Source: an uncultured Clostridia bacterium
GTDB taxonomy: Bacteria; Bacillota; Clostridia; Christensenellales; Borkfalkiaceae
Assembly: GCA_947245485.1 (NCBI GenBank)
Contig: CAMXOH010000005.1
Location: 1-37,745, forward strand
Direction of reading: 5' to 3'
Length of the DNA: 37,745 nt
This document shows positions 15,510-24,901 of this stretch, one piece after another. The position numbers were made by a program, and so were the translations under genes. The number at the start of each line of letters is the position of its first letter. Within the stretch, counting starts at the first letter, position 1. The notes beneath the pieces are model-generated. The model was not told the DNA's origin and ran no database searches. It was given only the letters and a program-made list of their open reading frames with translations.

Positions 15510-16997
15510 TTATTTATTTTTAACGAATTCCAGCACTTCCGCGAACAGTTTTCTTTTGTCCGCCGTCTTTGTGAAGCGAATGGGTTTATCGCGCAATTCT
15601 TTAAGGCACTTAGGCACCGCCATTGCGGTTGCGGCGTGCAGGCGCTTAATACCTTTGAAGCTGTCCTTAACGTCGTTGCCCGTCACGGCGTAAAGCACGT
15701 CCTGCGGGAATTTATAGGGATTGGCAGTCGAAACTATAACCATTTTCGTTTCGTCCTTTTTATGCTTTTCAAACCAGTCAACCGCGACTTTCATCGCGCA
15801 ACCCGTGTGCGTATCCATTGTGTAACCAGTGTCTATGAACACGTCGTACATAGCTTCCACGCAGTCCTCTTCGCCCGCGAACCCGCCGTCGAAGATTTCC
15901 GCTATTTTCTGTCTTTCCTCTTCGGTTACGGAATACTTGCCCTCCGATTTGAGTTCCGCCATTCTCTTTGCGGTAAGTTTGGAATTTCTGCCCGAAATTT
16001 CAAAAAGCAGTCTTTCGAGGTTGGAGGAAACGAGTATATCCATAGACGGCGAAGTCGTTTTATACAGTTCGCGCCGAACGTCGTAGACGCCCGTCCGGAA
16101 AAAGTCTGTAAGCACTTTATTTAAATTGGAAGCGCAGTGAAGCCGCCTTACGGGAAGTCCCATTCTCTTTGCATAATACGCGGCGAGAATGTTTCCGAAA
16201 TTGCCCGTGGGCACGGTAAAATCTATTTCTTCGCCCTTCTCTATTTGGTTGGATGAAACCAAATCGAGGTAAGCCGAGAAGTAATAGGCGATTTGCGGGG
16301 CGAGCCTGCCGAAGTTAATCGAGTTCGCCGAAGAAAGCATAACGTTGTGTTTTTTCAGTTCTTCCGCATAGCTTTCGTTTGAGAATATTTCCTTAACCGC
16401 CGACTGGCAGTCGTCGAAATTGCCTTTAACGCCGATAACGTTTACGTTGGAGCCGTCCTGCGTGCACATTTGCAGTTTCTGCATTTTCGAAACGCCGTCG
16501 TTGGGATAGAAAACGGCGATTTTCACGCCGTCCGCGTCCTTGAACCCTTCGAGCGCGGCTTTGCCCGTATCGCCGGAAGTGGCTGCAAGCACAAGAATCT
16601 CTTCGTTAATTCCGCACATGGAACAACCCTTTCTCAAAAGGTACGGAAGCACAGTGAGCGCCATATCCTTGAAAGCGCACGTAGGTCCGTGGAAAAGTTC
16701 GAGGATATAAACTCCCTCGTCGAGTCTTACGAGGGGCGCGGGGTCCGTTCCCTCGAATTTGGAATACGCCTTTTCGCAAGCCGAAAGCAGTTCTTTCGAA
16801 TCGTATTCGTCGAAATATTTGGAAAGAATTTTCGCCGCGCGTTCGGGATAGCTCATTTCGAGCATTTCGTCGAACTCCTTATCCGAAACGGCGGGGAACT
16901 TTTCGGGAACAAACAGTCCGCCGTTTGCGGAAAGTCCCTGTACAACCGCCCTTGCGCCCGAAACTTTTTCTCCCCCTCTCGTGCTTACAAATTTCAT
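15510..16997 (-). CDS. thrC: Threonine synthase (PLP-dependent)
   Basis: This enzyme converts O-phosphohomoserine to threonine and phosphate. The N-terminus MKFVSTRGGEKVSGARAVVQG and the PLP-lysine segment FHGPTCAFKDMAL near residue 105 are family hallmarks. SGDTGKAALEGF and the PTGNFGN phosphate loop follow. 495 residues is typical of the longer class. GGAGAT precedes the ATG. It has its own terminator and an upstream 127-bp region with alternative hairpins (see 17027-17120). Other threonine genes are not in the window. Confidence 0.95.
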   Translation of the reverse strand: MKFVSTRGGEKVSGARAVVQGLSANGGLFVPEKFPAVSDKEFDEMLEMSYPERAAKILSKYFDEYDSKELLSACEKAYSKFEGTDPAPLVRLDEGVYILELFHGPTCAFKDMALTVLPYLLRKGCSMCGINEEILVLAATSGDTGKAALEGFKDADGVKIAVFYPNDGVSKMQKLQMCTQDGSNVNVIGVKGNFDDCQSAVKEIFSNESYAEELKKHNVMLSSANSINFGRLAPQIAYYFSAYLDLVSSNQIEKGEEIDFTVPTGNFGNILAAYYAKRMGLPVRRLHCASNLNKVLTDFFRTGVYDVRRELYKTTSPSMDILVSSNLERLLFEISGRNSKLTAKRMAELKSEGKYSVTEEERQKIAEIFDGGFAGEEDCVEAMYDVFIDTGYTMDTHTGCAMKVAVDWFEKHKKDETKMVIVSTANPYKFPQDVLYAVTGNDVKDSFKGIKRLHAATAMAVPKCLKELRDKPIRFTKTADKRKLFAEVLEFVKNK

Positions 16998-17026
16998 TTA
17001 ATAATCTCCGTATTTTTAATTTAAAA

Positions 17027-17120
17027 ACGTTGCCGGAAATTTCAGGCACGGAAACCCGTACTTAAAATCTGCGACAACGTCTAAGCGCGGAAATTACTCC
17101 GTTTAAAATAATTCCGGCAA
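17027..17120 (-). promoter_or_regulatory. Possible structured leader/attenuator upstream of thrC
   Basis: On the minus strand a 9-bp outer pairing TTGCCGGAA (17112-17120) with TTCCGGCAA (17030-17038) competes with ACGTTG (17075-17080) pairing CAACGT (17027-17032). The second stem runs into a TTTTT tract just before the thrC ribosome site. An ACGG-GTTT-CCGT hairpin lies inside. The arrangement is compatible with attenuation or with a terminator of the upstream gene. No known riboswitch is recognised. Confidence 0.35.
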
Positions 17121-17124
17121 AATC

Positions 17125-17532
17125 TTATGCGTACTTAGCTACGAATTCGGGAAGCTCTTCCTTGGCGCAGCTGCACGTAATGGTTATGACTATTCCGTTG
17201 TCATTGGAAATTTTTTCAAGCATATAGAATATGCCCGCAAGTTCCTGTAAATCCTTGCCCGTAATACGCGCAATGCCGTCTATGTAGATAAACTCGTGGT
17301 CGCTGTTGCAAGCCGCAACGCCCTTTACGAAACCGCAGAGCGCATCCTCGCCCGCGACAGACCAATCTTTCAAATCGATAAAACGCACGTCCCTTGCAAG
17401 GTCGTACATATACCGTTTGGTATCCGTTATAAACACGCTTAAACCCTTTGCGTTCTTCGCTTCGGTGTTTGCCGCATCGATGAGCCGTTTCGTCTTGCCC
17501 GAGCCTTTCGGTCCGTAAATAAGTTTAATCAT
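17125..17532 (-). CDS. Small P-loop ATPase
   Basis: 135 residues starting with a Walker A, GPKGSGKT (residues 7-14), and a Walker B-like strand FIYIDGIARI near 82-91. Otherwise it is a single compact Rossmann-type NTPase domain. It is about half the size of usual P-loop enzymes, so it may act as a subunit or a minimal ATPase. The exact family is not recognised. AACGGAGG lies 6 nt before the ATG, and it has its own promoter. Neighbours are thrC downstream and an aminotransferase upstream, with no obvious functional link. Confidence 0.75.
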   Translation of the reverse strand: MIKLIYGPKGSGKTKRLIDAANTEAKNAKGLSVFITDTKRYMYDLARDVRFIDLKDWSVAGEDALCGFVKGVAACNSDHEFIYIDGIARITGKDLQELAGIFYMLEKISNDNGIVITITCSCAKEELPEFVAKYA

Positions 17533-17568
17533 AAAATAACCTCCGTTATGTTGTTTTTCGTTTTCTAT

Positions 17569-17597
17569 ATTCTAACAAGAAACGGAAGGAATTTCAA
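17569..17597 (-). promoter_or_regulatory. Promoter of the small P-loop ATPase
   Basis: TTGAAA (17592-17597), 17 bp, TAGAAT (17569-17574) on the minus strand, with a roughly 30-nt leader carrying GGAGG. Confidence 0.6.
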
Positions 17598-17616
17598 TAG
17601 CTTTTTAAAAATTTCT

Positions 17617-18828
17617 TTAAAATTTTTCCTCGCATTCACGAATGAACTCGGCAATTCTGTCGAGTCCTTCGCACATATCCTTTTCGGACAGCGCGTAGGA
17701 AAGGCGCAAAAAGTCGTCGTCGCCGAAGCAAACGCCGGGGGTTGCCGCCACCTTTTTGTGGGTTAAAAGCAGTTCGGCTACGTCCATACTGCCGCGTATT
17801 CTCGTATCCTTATAGAAACTGCCGTATACGTTGTCGCAGAGAAGCATTACGTAGAACGCCCCGTCGGGTTTAACGTAATCGATACCGAGCGATTTCATTG
17901 CTTCGAGTTTTTGTAGCATAACTTCGCGGCGTTTCCCGAACGCTTTTACCATATCCTGCATAGGCTTTTCATCGCCGTTTAGCGCGGCTATTGCGGCGTA
18001 CTGCGTCATTGTGTTTACGTTTGACGTGGAATGGCTCTGGAACGAAGAAATCGCCTTAGCCACGTTTTCGGGGCATGCGAGGTAGCCTAAACGCCAACCC
18101 GTCATTGCATAGGATTTCGAAACGCCGTTAATGACGATTGTCTGCTCCTTCATAGCGGGCGAGCAGTTGGCAATGGAAAAATGCGTCTCACCGCCGTAAA
18201 TGAGTTTTTCGTAAATTTCGTCGGAAAGCACGGTGAGGTTGTACCTCTCGCACACCTCCGCTATTCTGCGGATTTCCGTTTCGGTATAAACCGCGCCCGT
18301 AGGGTTGCAGGGACTGTTGAAAATAAGCATTTTAGTCTTGGGCGTAATCATATTTTCGATTTGCGCCGCCGTCACTTTGTAGCCGTGGCGGTAGGTTGCC
18401 ATAACGTAGACGGGAACGCCGCCGCAACTTTTCACTATTTCGGGATAAGTGAGCCAATAGGGTTTGGGTATAAGCACCTCGTCGCCCGGATTAATAGTTG
18501 CGAAAATCGCGTTGAAAATGGAATGCTTCGCGCCGTTGGAGATAATTATCTGCGACGGTTCGTATTCGAGATTATTTTCTAATTTCAGCTTTTTTACTAT
18601 CGCTTTTTTAAGTTTGGGAAGTCCCGCCGCCGCAACGTACTTTGTGTAACCCGCGTCAAGCGCGTCCTTCGCCGCCTGTACTATGTGGGCGGGCGTATTG
18701 AAATCGGGTTCGCCTACGCCGAAGTTTATTACCTTTTCTCCCGCGGCTTTCAACTCGTTGGCTTTTGCGGAAATCGCAAGCGTCATCGAGGGCGAAATTG
18801 CCTTTACTCTGTCCGAAACCGTTATCAT
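17617..18828 (-). CDS. Aspartate-type aminotransferase (class I/II, PLP)
   Basis: 403 residues, a normal size for the AspC/AspB-type fold I aminotransferase. Visible landmarks are FGVGEPDFNTP near residue 37, NSPCNPTGAVY near 170, LSDEIYEKL with the PLP-binding Asp/Tyr, and the Schiff-base lysine in GVSKSYAMTGWRLGY near 238. It probably transaminates aspartate or a related amino acid with 2-oxoglutarate. GAAAGGAG precedes the ATG. An extended -10 (TGGTAGAAT) about 20-30 nt upstream is the best promoter candidate. Confidence 0.9.
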   Translation of the reverse strand: MITVSDRVKAISPSMTLAISAKANELKAAGEKVINFGVGEPDFNTPAHIVQAAKDALDAGYTKYVAAAGLPKLKKAIVKKLKLENNLEYEPSQIIISNGAKHSIFNAIFATINPGDEVLIPKPYWLTYPEIVKSCGGVPVYVMATYRHGYKVTAAQIENMITPKTKMLIFNSPCNPTGAVYTETEIRRIAEVCERYNLTVLSDEIYEKLIYGGETHFSIANCSPAMKEQTIVINGVSKSYAMTGWRLGYLACPENVAKAISSFQSHSTSNVNTMTQYAAIAALNGDEKPMQDMVKAFGKRREVMLQKLEAMKSLGIDYVKPDGAFYVMLLCDNVYGSFYKDTRIRGSMDVAELLLTHKKVAATPGVCFGDDDFLRLSYALSEKDMCEGLDRIAEFIRECEEKF

Positions 18829-19011
18829 CGAAACTTCTCCTTTCGTGTGTTAAAAATATTCTACCATTCTAATCAATTATAACCGAACGGCAATATATTT
18901 GCAAATATTTAAAACCGATAAATGCGTTAAAAGTACTTAAAAAAACGCAAAACTGCCGATTTTAACAAAAAAAGAGCAAAAAGCACTAAAAAAGAAATTG
19001 CGTCAAAACGC

Positions 19012-19040
19012 TTGACAAATCGCCTTTGTTATAATATAAA
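19012..19040 (+). promoter_or_regulatory. Promoter of the transglutaminase-like surface protein
   Basis: TTGACA (19012-19017), 17 bp, TATAAA (19035-19040). The A/T-rich run upstream (18880-19010) could act as an UP-like element; no gene is seen there. The roughly 77-nt leader contains a GCCGCA/TGCGGC inverted repeat and TAGGAGG. Confidence 0.65.
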
Positions 19041-19124
19041 CTATACATATCGTAAGGCTCGCCGCATATTACATATTATATAATGCACTCGTGCGGCAAA
19101 CCGAATTTAACGATAGGAGGTTTT

Positions 19125-22100
19125 ATGAAAACACTTAAAAAAAGTATAGCCGTGGCAGGTCTCAGCGCCGCTTGCGCCTTTTCGCTTTTTGCGGGCGCGG
19201 GTATTCTTGCAACAGATTTCTCTAAAACGGCTAACGCAGAAACGTCTAACGCTCCCGACGCAAAGGCTTATTTTTACAACATTTTGAAGGACGAAAAAGG
19301 CAACGAATATACACTTGCCAAAAAGTTCTATCAAGCGTTTGACGAAATGAACAGAACAGGCGACTTCAAAGACGGCAAAGTGGAATATTCCCTCGACAAG
19401 ATTCTCACTTCCGAACAAATCAAAGGTTGGGTAGAAGACGGCGACGTAACCGTTCCCAAAGCGTACAGCGCGGGACGCGACGCTTATATGACGGACCACC
19501 CCGAACTTTTCTACATCGACTACTACAAACTCACCATAAGCGCAGGACGCAGCGGCGGCGTTTACAAGGCTTACTTGGACAGCGGACGCGAAGCTAACAT
19601 TTACCGCGACGACGGTTTCACCAACGAAGCGGACGTAAACAAAGCTATTGCGGAATTCAACGCCGAAGTCGACAAAATAGCGGCGGAAGCCGTTAAGGCT
19701 TCCGAAAACGCGCTTTACGGTACGGCAAAAGAAGTTGCACAGGCAAAATACGTAAACAACTACTTTGCGGAAAACACCGAGTACGACTTCGGCGCGCTCG
19801 ACGAATATCAACAGACGGGAACTTCTACCGCTTCTATGATATTCACCGCATACGGCAGTCTTATTACCCATAAAGCGGTTTGCTCGGGTTATTCGACAGG
19901 CTATAAAGCGGTTATGGATAAACTCAATATCCCCACCCTTGTAGTAAGCGGCTACTCGGTAGCTAAAAACAGCAAAGGCGAATACACGGAAAAGGGCGAA
20001 GCTCATTCCTGGAACTACGTATGGCTCGAAGACCCCGACGACGGCGAAACCCCTACGAGAGCGGCGCGCGCGGAAGGCGAAGGCGGCGCATGGTACGCGG
20101 TTGATACAACCTGGAACAGCACGGGAAAAAGTCCGTCCAAATATATGCTTGTGGGCAGTTCTTCTTTCTCTAAGGAACACATTGCGGAAGGCATTATATC
20201 TTCTTCCGGTTACGAACTTGTCTATCCCGAACTCGCTAAATACAACTACGGATGCAAAACCGCTTCCAACGGTATTATATACAGCATTAACTACGAAGAA
20301 TCTTCCTCCGGCGAATTGGACAACTACGGCAACCCCGCTTATATTACAAGAGAAACGGTAAGCTATAACGGTAAAGGCGCTACGAAACTTTATGAAGAAG
20401 ATAATTTGTATCTTGCAGTGCGCTATGCAAAAATAGACGCAGAAACCCAAAAAGTTGTCTGGACGGTATGGCAGGCTCTCGTTCCCCTCGTACAGAACGG
20501 TGTGTTCCCCGCGCTCGATGACGACGGCACGCAGGTTACTATGCCCGGTAACGCTTCCAACCTGTACGTTCAGTACGCTGTATTCGACGAAGCTCCCGAT
20601 TTGAACTACAACCCCGACGATTATCATCCCGATAAACCTGCATGGGCTCCCGACGGATACGTCCATTGGCAGTTCAATTTCGCTTACGACTACAACGACG
20701 AACCCGGCAACAAAATGACGGCGGCAACCGAAATTATACAAAACGAGTGCTACGGTACTTACGTTCCGGCTCCTATCGTAAACGGCGAAAAAACCACTCC
20801 CTCCATAATGGTGGAGAATATTTTAAACGACAACACGCTTGACCGCAACAGCGACAAGCCTATAATGGCGGAAAAACATGCAATAAACTATTCCATCGTC
20901 TATATGGAAAAACTTCATATCCTCGACGATGATAAAGAATTAGGCATTTCCGTTTCGACGCAGCACCGTACGAACACAATGGAGTATGCAAGACTTGTTC
21001 CTTTCGAAGACGGCAAACTTGTGCATTTCGACGGCGACAGAACAATATCTTTCAAATTCTGCCCCAGCCTTATGTACGAGCACAATATGGAACATTACAC
21101 TTTCACTTTCACCAACATAGGTTCGGGCGAACTGAGAACCCGTCCCGTCCGCGACGATAAAGGCAATATCGTATATAACGAAGACGGCACGCCCAAGATT
21201 GAAAATTATACTTCCGACAAATTACCCAGCGCAGTAAGTTTTTCTTACGGAAGACTTTATAACGCTTGCCCCAAATATTTCAACTACGACGGCAGACTTT
21301 ACGTCAACTGCTGCGCACAGCCTACGCTTATAAGCAACGAAGACCTTTCCGAAATGAATTTCAAGGATGAAGAAGGAAACAGCACCTTCTCCGAGCAGGA
21401 AAGAAGCCAGATGATGCTTGTAGTCGATACAGTCAATAAAAAGACCGAACAGGCAATGCTCGACGGAATTGACGGCAACGATGAACTCATCAATACCGAA
21501 GATATAAAAGCAAGCGAAACTTACGACATTAACTTGCAGATTTGCGGTAAATACCCCAAGATTCCCGACGGCAGCTACGTTAAAATCGCGCTCGGCTTCC
21601 CCGAAGGATACGGACCCGGCGACGAGGGCGTAACGTTCAAACTCTTCCATCGTAAACACATTAAGGGCGACGAATACATTATCGAAGAAGTTCCCTGCGT
21701 CGTAACCAAACAGGGTATCATTGCAACCGTTACCAGCTTCTCCCCCTATATGGTAGCGGCGGTTGACGCAGATAAGGCTACTACGAAAAATATCGTAGCA
21801 AGCATAGACGGCAGAGGCGGCAAGCTGAGCAAAGAGGACGGCGAAATCAAGACGCTTAAATCGGGCGAAACCTACACCTACACCGTTAAACCCGACGCAG
21901 GTTATAAGATTCATTCCGTTAAACTCAACGATAAGGAAATTTCCGAAAGAGTCGGCGCAGACGGCAAACTTACTTTAACCTACGAAGAACTCGCGGCTAA
22001 TAACGAGCTTGATATTCAGTACATTTCCAACGAAGCGTCCGCACGTTTCGAAGATAAAGGTTTGGAATACGTTGCTCCCCAGAAAGTCGTTCTCGAAGCA

Positions 22101-22343
22101 GTTGAACGTCCCGGATTTGTAAGACCCGGAGATTTCGACGACGATGAAAACAACGGCGACAACGACACTGATAACAATAATGACAACGACGGCAATGACG
22201 ACGAAGCAAACGTCGGAAACCACGACGCCAACGGCAAAAAGGATAATACGGTAGTTATCATAATCGCGGTTGCGGCTATTGCCGTTGCTCTTGCCGCGGC
22301 GGCAGGCGTAGTAGTAATGGTTATCAGATATAAGAAATCTTAA
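19125..22343 (+). CDS. Secreted, membrane-anchored transglutaminase-like surface protein
   Basis: 1072 residues. An N-terminal signal peptide (about residues 1-40, ending near ANAET) leads to a transglutaminase/protease-like domain. Its triad is readable: Cys in AVCSGYSTGYKAVMD (about 253), His in EAHSWNYVWL (about 294) and Asp in WYAVDTTWN (about 327). A long middle region without a recognised fold follows. Near 905-985 a Big/InlB-like repeat contains YTYTVKPDAGYKIHSVKLN. A low-complexity Asp/Asn linker and one C-terminal helix with a RYKKS tail end the protein. TAGGAGG sets the start; the track's 14 extra codons are excluded. It probably processes or cross-links envelope or host polymers. 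The substrate is unknown. Confidence 0.85.
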   Translation: MKTLKKSIAVAGLSAACAFSLFAGAGILATDFSKTANAETSNAPDAKAYFYNILKDEKGNEYTLAKKFYQAFDEMNRTGDFKDGKVEYSLDKILTSEQIKGWVEDGDVTVPKAYSAGRDAYMTDHPELFYIDYYKLTISAGRSGGVYKAYLDSGREANIYRDDGFTNEADVNKAIAEFNAEVDKIAAEAVKASENALYGTAKEVAQAKYVNNYFAENTEYDFGALDEYQQTGTSTASMIFTAYGSLITHKAVCSGYSTGYKAVMDKLNIPTLVVSGYSVAKNSKGEYTEKGEAHSWNYVWLEDPDDGETPTRAARAEGEGGAWYAVDTTWNSTGKSPSKYMLVGSSSFSKEHIAEGIISSSGYELVYPELAKYNYGCKTASNGIIYSINYEESSSGELDNYGNPAYITRETVSYNGKGATKLYEEDNLYLAVRYAKIDAETQKVVWTVWQALVPLVQNGVFPALDDDGTQVTMPGNASNLYVQYAVFDEAPDLNYNPDDYHPDKPAWAPDGYVHWQFNFAYDYNDEPGNKMTAATEIIQNECYGTYVPAPIVNGEKTTPSIMVENILNDNTLDRNSDKPIMAEKHAINYSIVYMEKLHILDDDKELGISVSTQHRTNTMEYARLVPFEDGKLVHFDGDRTISFKFCPSLMYEHNMEHYTFTFTNIGSGELRTRPVRDDKGNIVYNEDGTPKIENYTSDKLPSAVSFSYGRLYNACPKYFNYDGRLYVNCCAQPTLISNEDLSEMNFKDEEGNSTFSEQERSQMMLVVDTVNKKTEQAMLDGIDGNDELINTEDIKASETYDINLQICGKYPKIPDGSYVKIALGFPEGYGPGDEGVTFKLFHRKHIKGDEYIIEEVPCVVTKQGIIATVTSFSPYMVAAVDADKATTKNIVASIDGRGGKLSKEDGEIKTLKSGETYTYTVKPDAGYKIHSVKLNDKEISERVGADGKLTLTYEELAANNELDIQYISNEASARFEDKGLEYVAPQKVVLEAVERPGFVRPGDFDDDENNGDNDTDNNNDNDGNDDEANVGNHDANGKKDNTVVIIIAVAAIAVALAAAAGVVVMVIRYKKS

Positions 22344-22375
22344 TCGCAAGCTACATGTACAATAAACATTGACAA

Positions 22376-22417
22376 TAACCCCCGTGCGCGTTTGCGCACG
22401 GGGGTTAGTTTTTTTTA
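22376..22417 (+). terminator. Strong terminator after the surface protein
   Basis: A 14-bp perfect stem TAACCCCCGTGCGC/GCGCACGGGGGTTA with a GTTT loop is followed by G and a run of eight or more T on the plus strand. Confidence 0.92.
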
Positions 22418-22422
22418 ATAAA

Positions 22423-22587
22423 TTATTTCTCCGTATTTTTTCTGCCTTTATCGCAGAGCGTACAGCCGTCGCAGCCGCATCCGCAACCGCCGTCTTTGCG
22501 TTTGACTTTTCTGTATATAACCCCCGCAATTACGGCAACCGCCGCAACGCAGACGCAAACTATTACTGCAATATCTATTCCGTTCAT
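22423..22587 (-). CDS. FeoB-associated Cys-rich membrane peptide (not in ORF track)
   Basis: 54 residues, too short for the track. One N-terminal helix (IAVIVCVCVAAVAVIAGVIY) is followed by a basic stretch and the Cys-rich tail GGCGCGCDGCTLC. This matches the small FeoB-associated proteins often encoded right after feoB in Bacillota. These are thought to assist ferrous iron transport, possibly by binding iron at the inner face. GAGGAGG lies within the feoB end, and the ATG is 1 nt past the feoB stop, so translation is coupled. Confidence 0.9.
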   Translation of the reverse strand: MNGIDIAVIVCVCVAAVAVIAGVIYRKVKRKDGGCGCGCDGCTLCDKGRKNTEK

Positions 22588-22588
22588 A

Positions 22589-24901
22589 TCATTTCCTCCT
22601 CTTTGAAAATATCTTCATTATATCAAACTTGCCCGTATTCCTTAAAACGATAAATACCGTAACTGTTGCCGCGCACGCCGCCCAAATTGCGAGCGGCCAA
22701 ACAAACGCGCCGACGGTGTAAATCATTGCGCCCGCTATATAACTTGCCGCGAGCCAAAACAAAAGCGTAAACCTGAATTTACCTGCGGGCAATTCCGCCT
22801 TTGCCGTCGCAACCGCCGCAAAGCAGGGTATCGTAGTCATATTGAACGCAATAAACGAAATTAATGCGGCGACGAACTGCGCGCGGCTTATTCCCGAATC
22901 GGCGGAAATAACGTTTATAAGCGCCGCAAGCTCTTCCGTACCCTCTTCCGTTCCCACGCCCGCGTATGCTCCTATGCAGAGAGCAAGCGCAGTGAAAGTA
23001 GCTATTACGTTCTCCTTTGCTATAAGTCCCGTAATCGCCGCAACCGCGAACACCCAGCCGAACTGTCCGAGTTGCGAGCCGAAGCCGAGCGGAGTGAATA
23101 TGGGTTGCAGGAACATTCCCAAAGAGGCGAGCATGGATTCGTTCATCTGCTCGTCGGGCAGGTATTCCCACTTCCAGCTTAGGTGCGAAAACAGCCATAT
23201 AATTACAGTGGAAGCAAAAATAATAGTAAACGCTTTCTTTACGAAATGTTTAGCTTTATCCCATAAGTGAAGCATTAAGTTTCCGAACCCCGGCAAACGG
23301 TATGCGGGGAGTTCCATTATGAAGGGCGGCGTTTCGCCTTTCTGTGTTGTGTTTCGCATAAGCAATACGCATATTATTGCCGTACATATTCCGAAAACGT
23401 ACATACCGAAAGTTATTAAATCTGCATTGCCTATTCCGAATGCTCCGACAATTCCGCCCGCAACCGCGGTTAAAATGGGCAGTTTCGCCCCGCACGAAAA
23501 GAACGGAATTACCCTGATTGTGGCGGTGCGTTCCCTGTCGTCCGCCAAAGTGCGGGTATTGATTGTCGCGGGAAGCGAACAGCCGAACCCCATAATCATA
23601 GGCATAAACGCCCTGCCCGAGAGTCCGAAACGGCGGAAAATTCTATCGAGTACGAAAGCAATTCTCGCCATATATCCCGTATCTTCCAATATTGAGAAGA
23701 ACAGGAACAGCGTGAGTATTTGCGGCAAAAAGCCGAGTACCGCGAATATTCCGCCGAGAATGCCGTCGCCGACGAGTCCCGTCGCCCATTCAGCCGCGCC
23801 GCCCCTTTCCATCAGCGTGATTACGCCGTCCGAAATATGCGAGAGAAATAGGTTTAACAAATTGCCGAGCATTACGCCGGGAGAATAAACTGTGCCGTCA
23901 TAGAAAACGGCAAGCACTTCCGCGCCGAAGTGTTCATACTCTATTCCGCCGTCCGCTTTGGTTGCAAGTCCGAGTTCAGTAAGCGACGGAAGCCACGCCA
24001 TTTCTTCGGTAAAGCCGTTCAGGAAAAACAAATTTTCCGAAAAAGTTAAATGAAATATAAAGAACAAAATTACCGCAAATATGGGAATAGCCCATACTCT
24101 GTGCGTCAAAACCTTATCAATCTTGTCGGACTTTGTCAGCGCGCCCCGCTCTTCCTTTCTCACTTTTATTGCGGAAAGTTTTTGTGATATGTATTTATAT
24201 CTTTCGTCGGCAATAACCGCTTCCAAGTCCTCTCCCGCGGCGGCTTCTTCCAATACCGCTTTCGCGCCGCCGTATGCAAGTTCGATTTCGTCGTTTTCCA
24301 AAAGTTTTACTGCGTGGAACAGCGGAGAGCAAACTTGTTTTTCCCTATAAAAAGCGCACGCCGTTTCGATTTGTCTGCCAAGCGCGTCTTTTAACACCGT
24401 TGAACCGCGCCGCGACATAGGCATTGCCGCCGCCCTGTCCATAAGCTGTTTAATCCCTCTGCCTTTGAGCGCGGAAATTTCGACAACGGGTACGCCGAGC
24501 TTTGCTTCGAGTCCGCGCACGTCGATTTTGTCGCCCGCTTTCTCCACTTCATCAATCATATTAAGGGCAACGATAACAGACACGTCCGTTTCAAGCAGTT
24601 GCGTAGTAAGGTATAAATTGCGTTCCAGATTGGTTGCGTCCACTATGTTTATAATTGCGTCGGGACGCTGTTCGAGTATGTAATTGCGCGAAATAAGCTC
24701 CTCGGGGGTATAGGGAGAAAGCGAATAGATACCGGGAAGGTCTACAATATTTATATTTTCGTTCCCGCCCTTATAGACGCCCTCGCGCTTGTCAACCGTG
24801 ACGCCGGGCCAGTTGCCGACGTGCGCCGCCGCGCCCGTAAGCGCATTAAAAAGCGTTGTCTTTCCGCAGTTGGGATTGCCCGCCAAAGCAAAAGTCCTCA
24901 T
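22589..24901 (-). CDS. feoB: Ferrous iron transporter FeoB
   Basis: FeoB imports Fe2+ through a polytopic membrane domain coupled to a cytoplasmic G domain. The 770-residue protein opens with the G1 loop GNPNCGKTT. G3 (DLPG) and G4 (NMID) follow. The membrane part carries the gate segments GFGCSLPAT and NMTTIPCFA, each with a conserved Cys. I take the start at 24901 (MRTFALAGNP), where ATGA overlaps the feoA stop; the track's seven extra codons overlap feoA. It is in an operon with two FeoA proteins upstream and the Cys-rich peptide downstream, under a probable iron-dependent repressor. Confidence 0.96.
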   Translation of the reverse strand: MRTFALAGNPNCGKTTLFNALTGAAAHVGNWPGVTVDKREGVYKGGNENINIVDLPGIYSLSPYTPEELISRNYILEQRPDAIINIVDATNLERNLYLTTQLLETDVSVIVALNMIDEVEKAGDKIDVRGLEAKLGVPVVEISALKGRGIKQLMDRAAAMPMSRRGSTVLKDALGRQIETACAFYREKQVCSPLFHAVKLLENDEIELAYGGAKAVLEEAAAGEDLEAVIADERYKYISQKLSAIKVRKEERGALTKSDKIDKVLTHRVWAIPIFAVILFFIFHLTFSENLFFLNGFTEEMAWLPSLTELGLATKADGGIEYEHFGAEVLAVFYDGTVYSPGVMLGNLLNLFLSHISDGVITLMERGGAAEWATGLVGDGILGGIFAVLGFLPQILTLFLFFSILEDTGYMARIAFVLDRIFRRFGLSGRAFMPMIMGFGCSLPATINTRTLADDRERTATIRVIPFFSCGAKLPILTAVAGGIVGAFGIGNADLITFGMYVFGICTAIICVLLMRNTTQKGETPPFIMELPAYRLPGFGNLMLHLWDKAKHFVKKAFTIIFASTVIIWLFSHLSWKWEYLPDEQMNESMLASLGMFLQPIFTPLGFGSQLGQFGWVFAVAAITGLIAKENVIATFTALALCIGAYAGVGTEEGTEELAALINVISADSGISRAQFVAALISFIAFNMTTIPCFAAVATAKAELPAGKFRFTLLFWLAASYIAGAMIYTVGAFVWPLAIWAACAATVTVFIVLRNTGKFDIMKIFSKRRK

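Noticed and set aside
19107-20741. 544-aa minus-strand ORF opposite the surface protein
   Set aside because: It is a shadow of the plus-strand gene, which has a signal peptide, a catalytic triad, a ribosome site and a promoter. The antisense product shows no domain and has no ribosome site.
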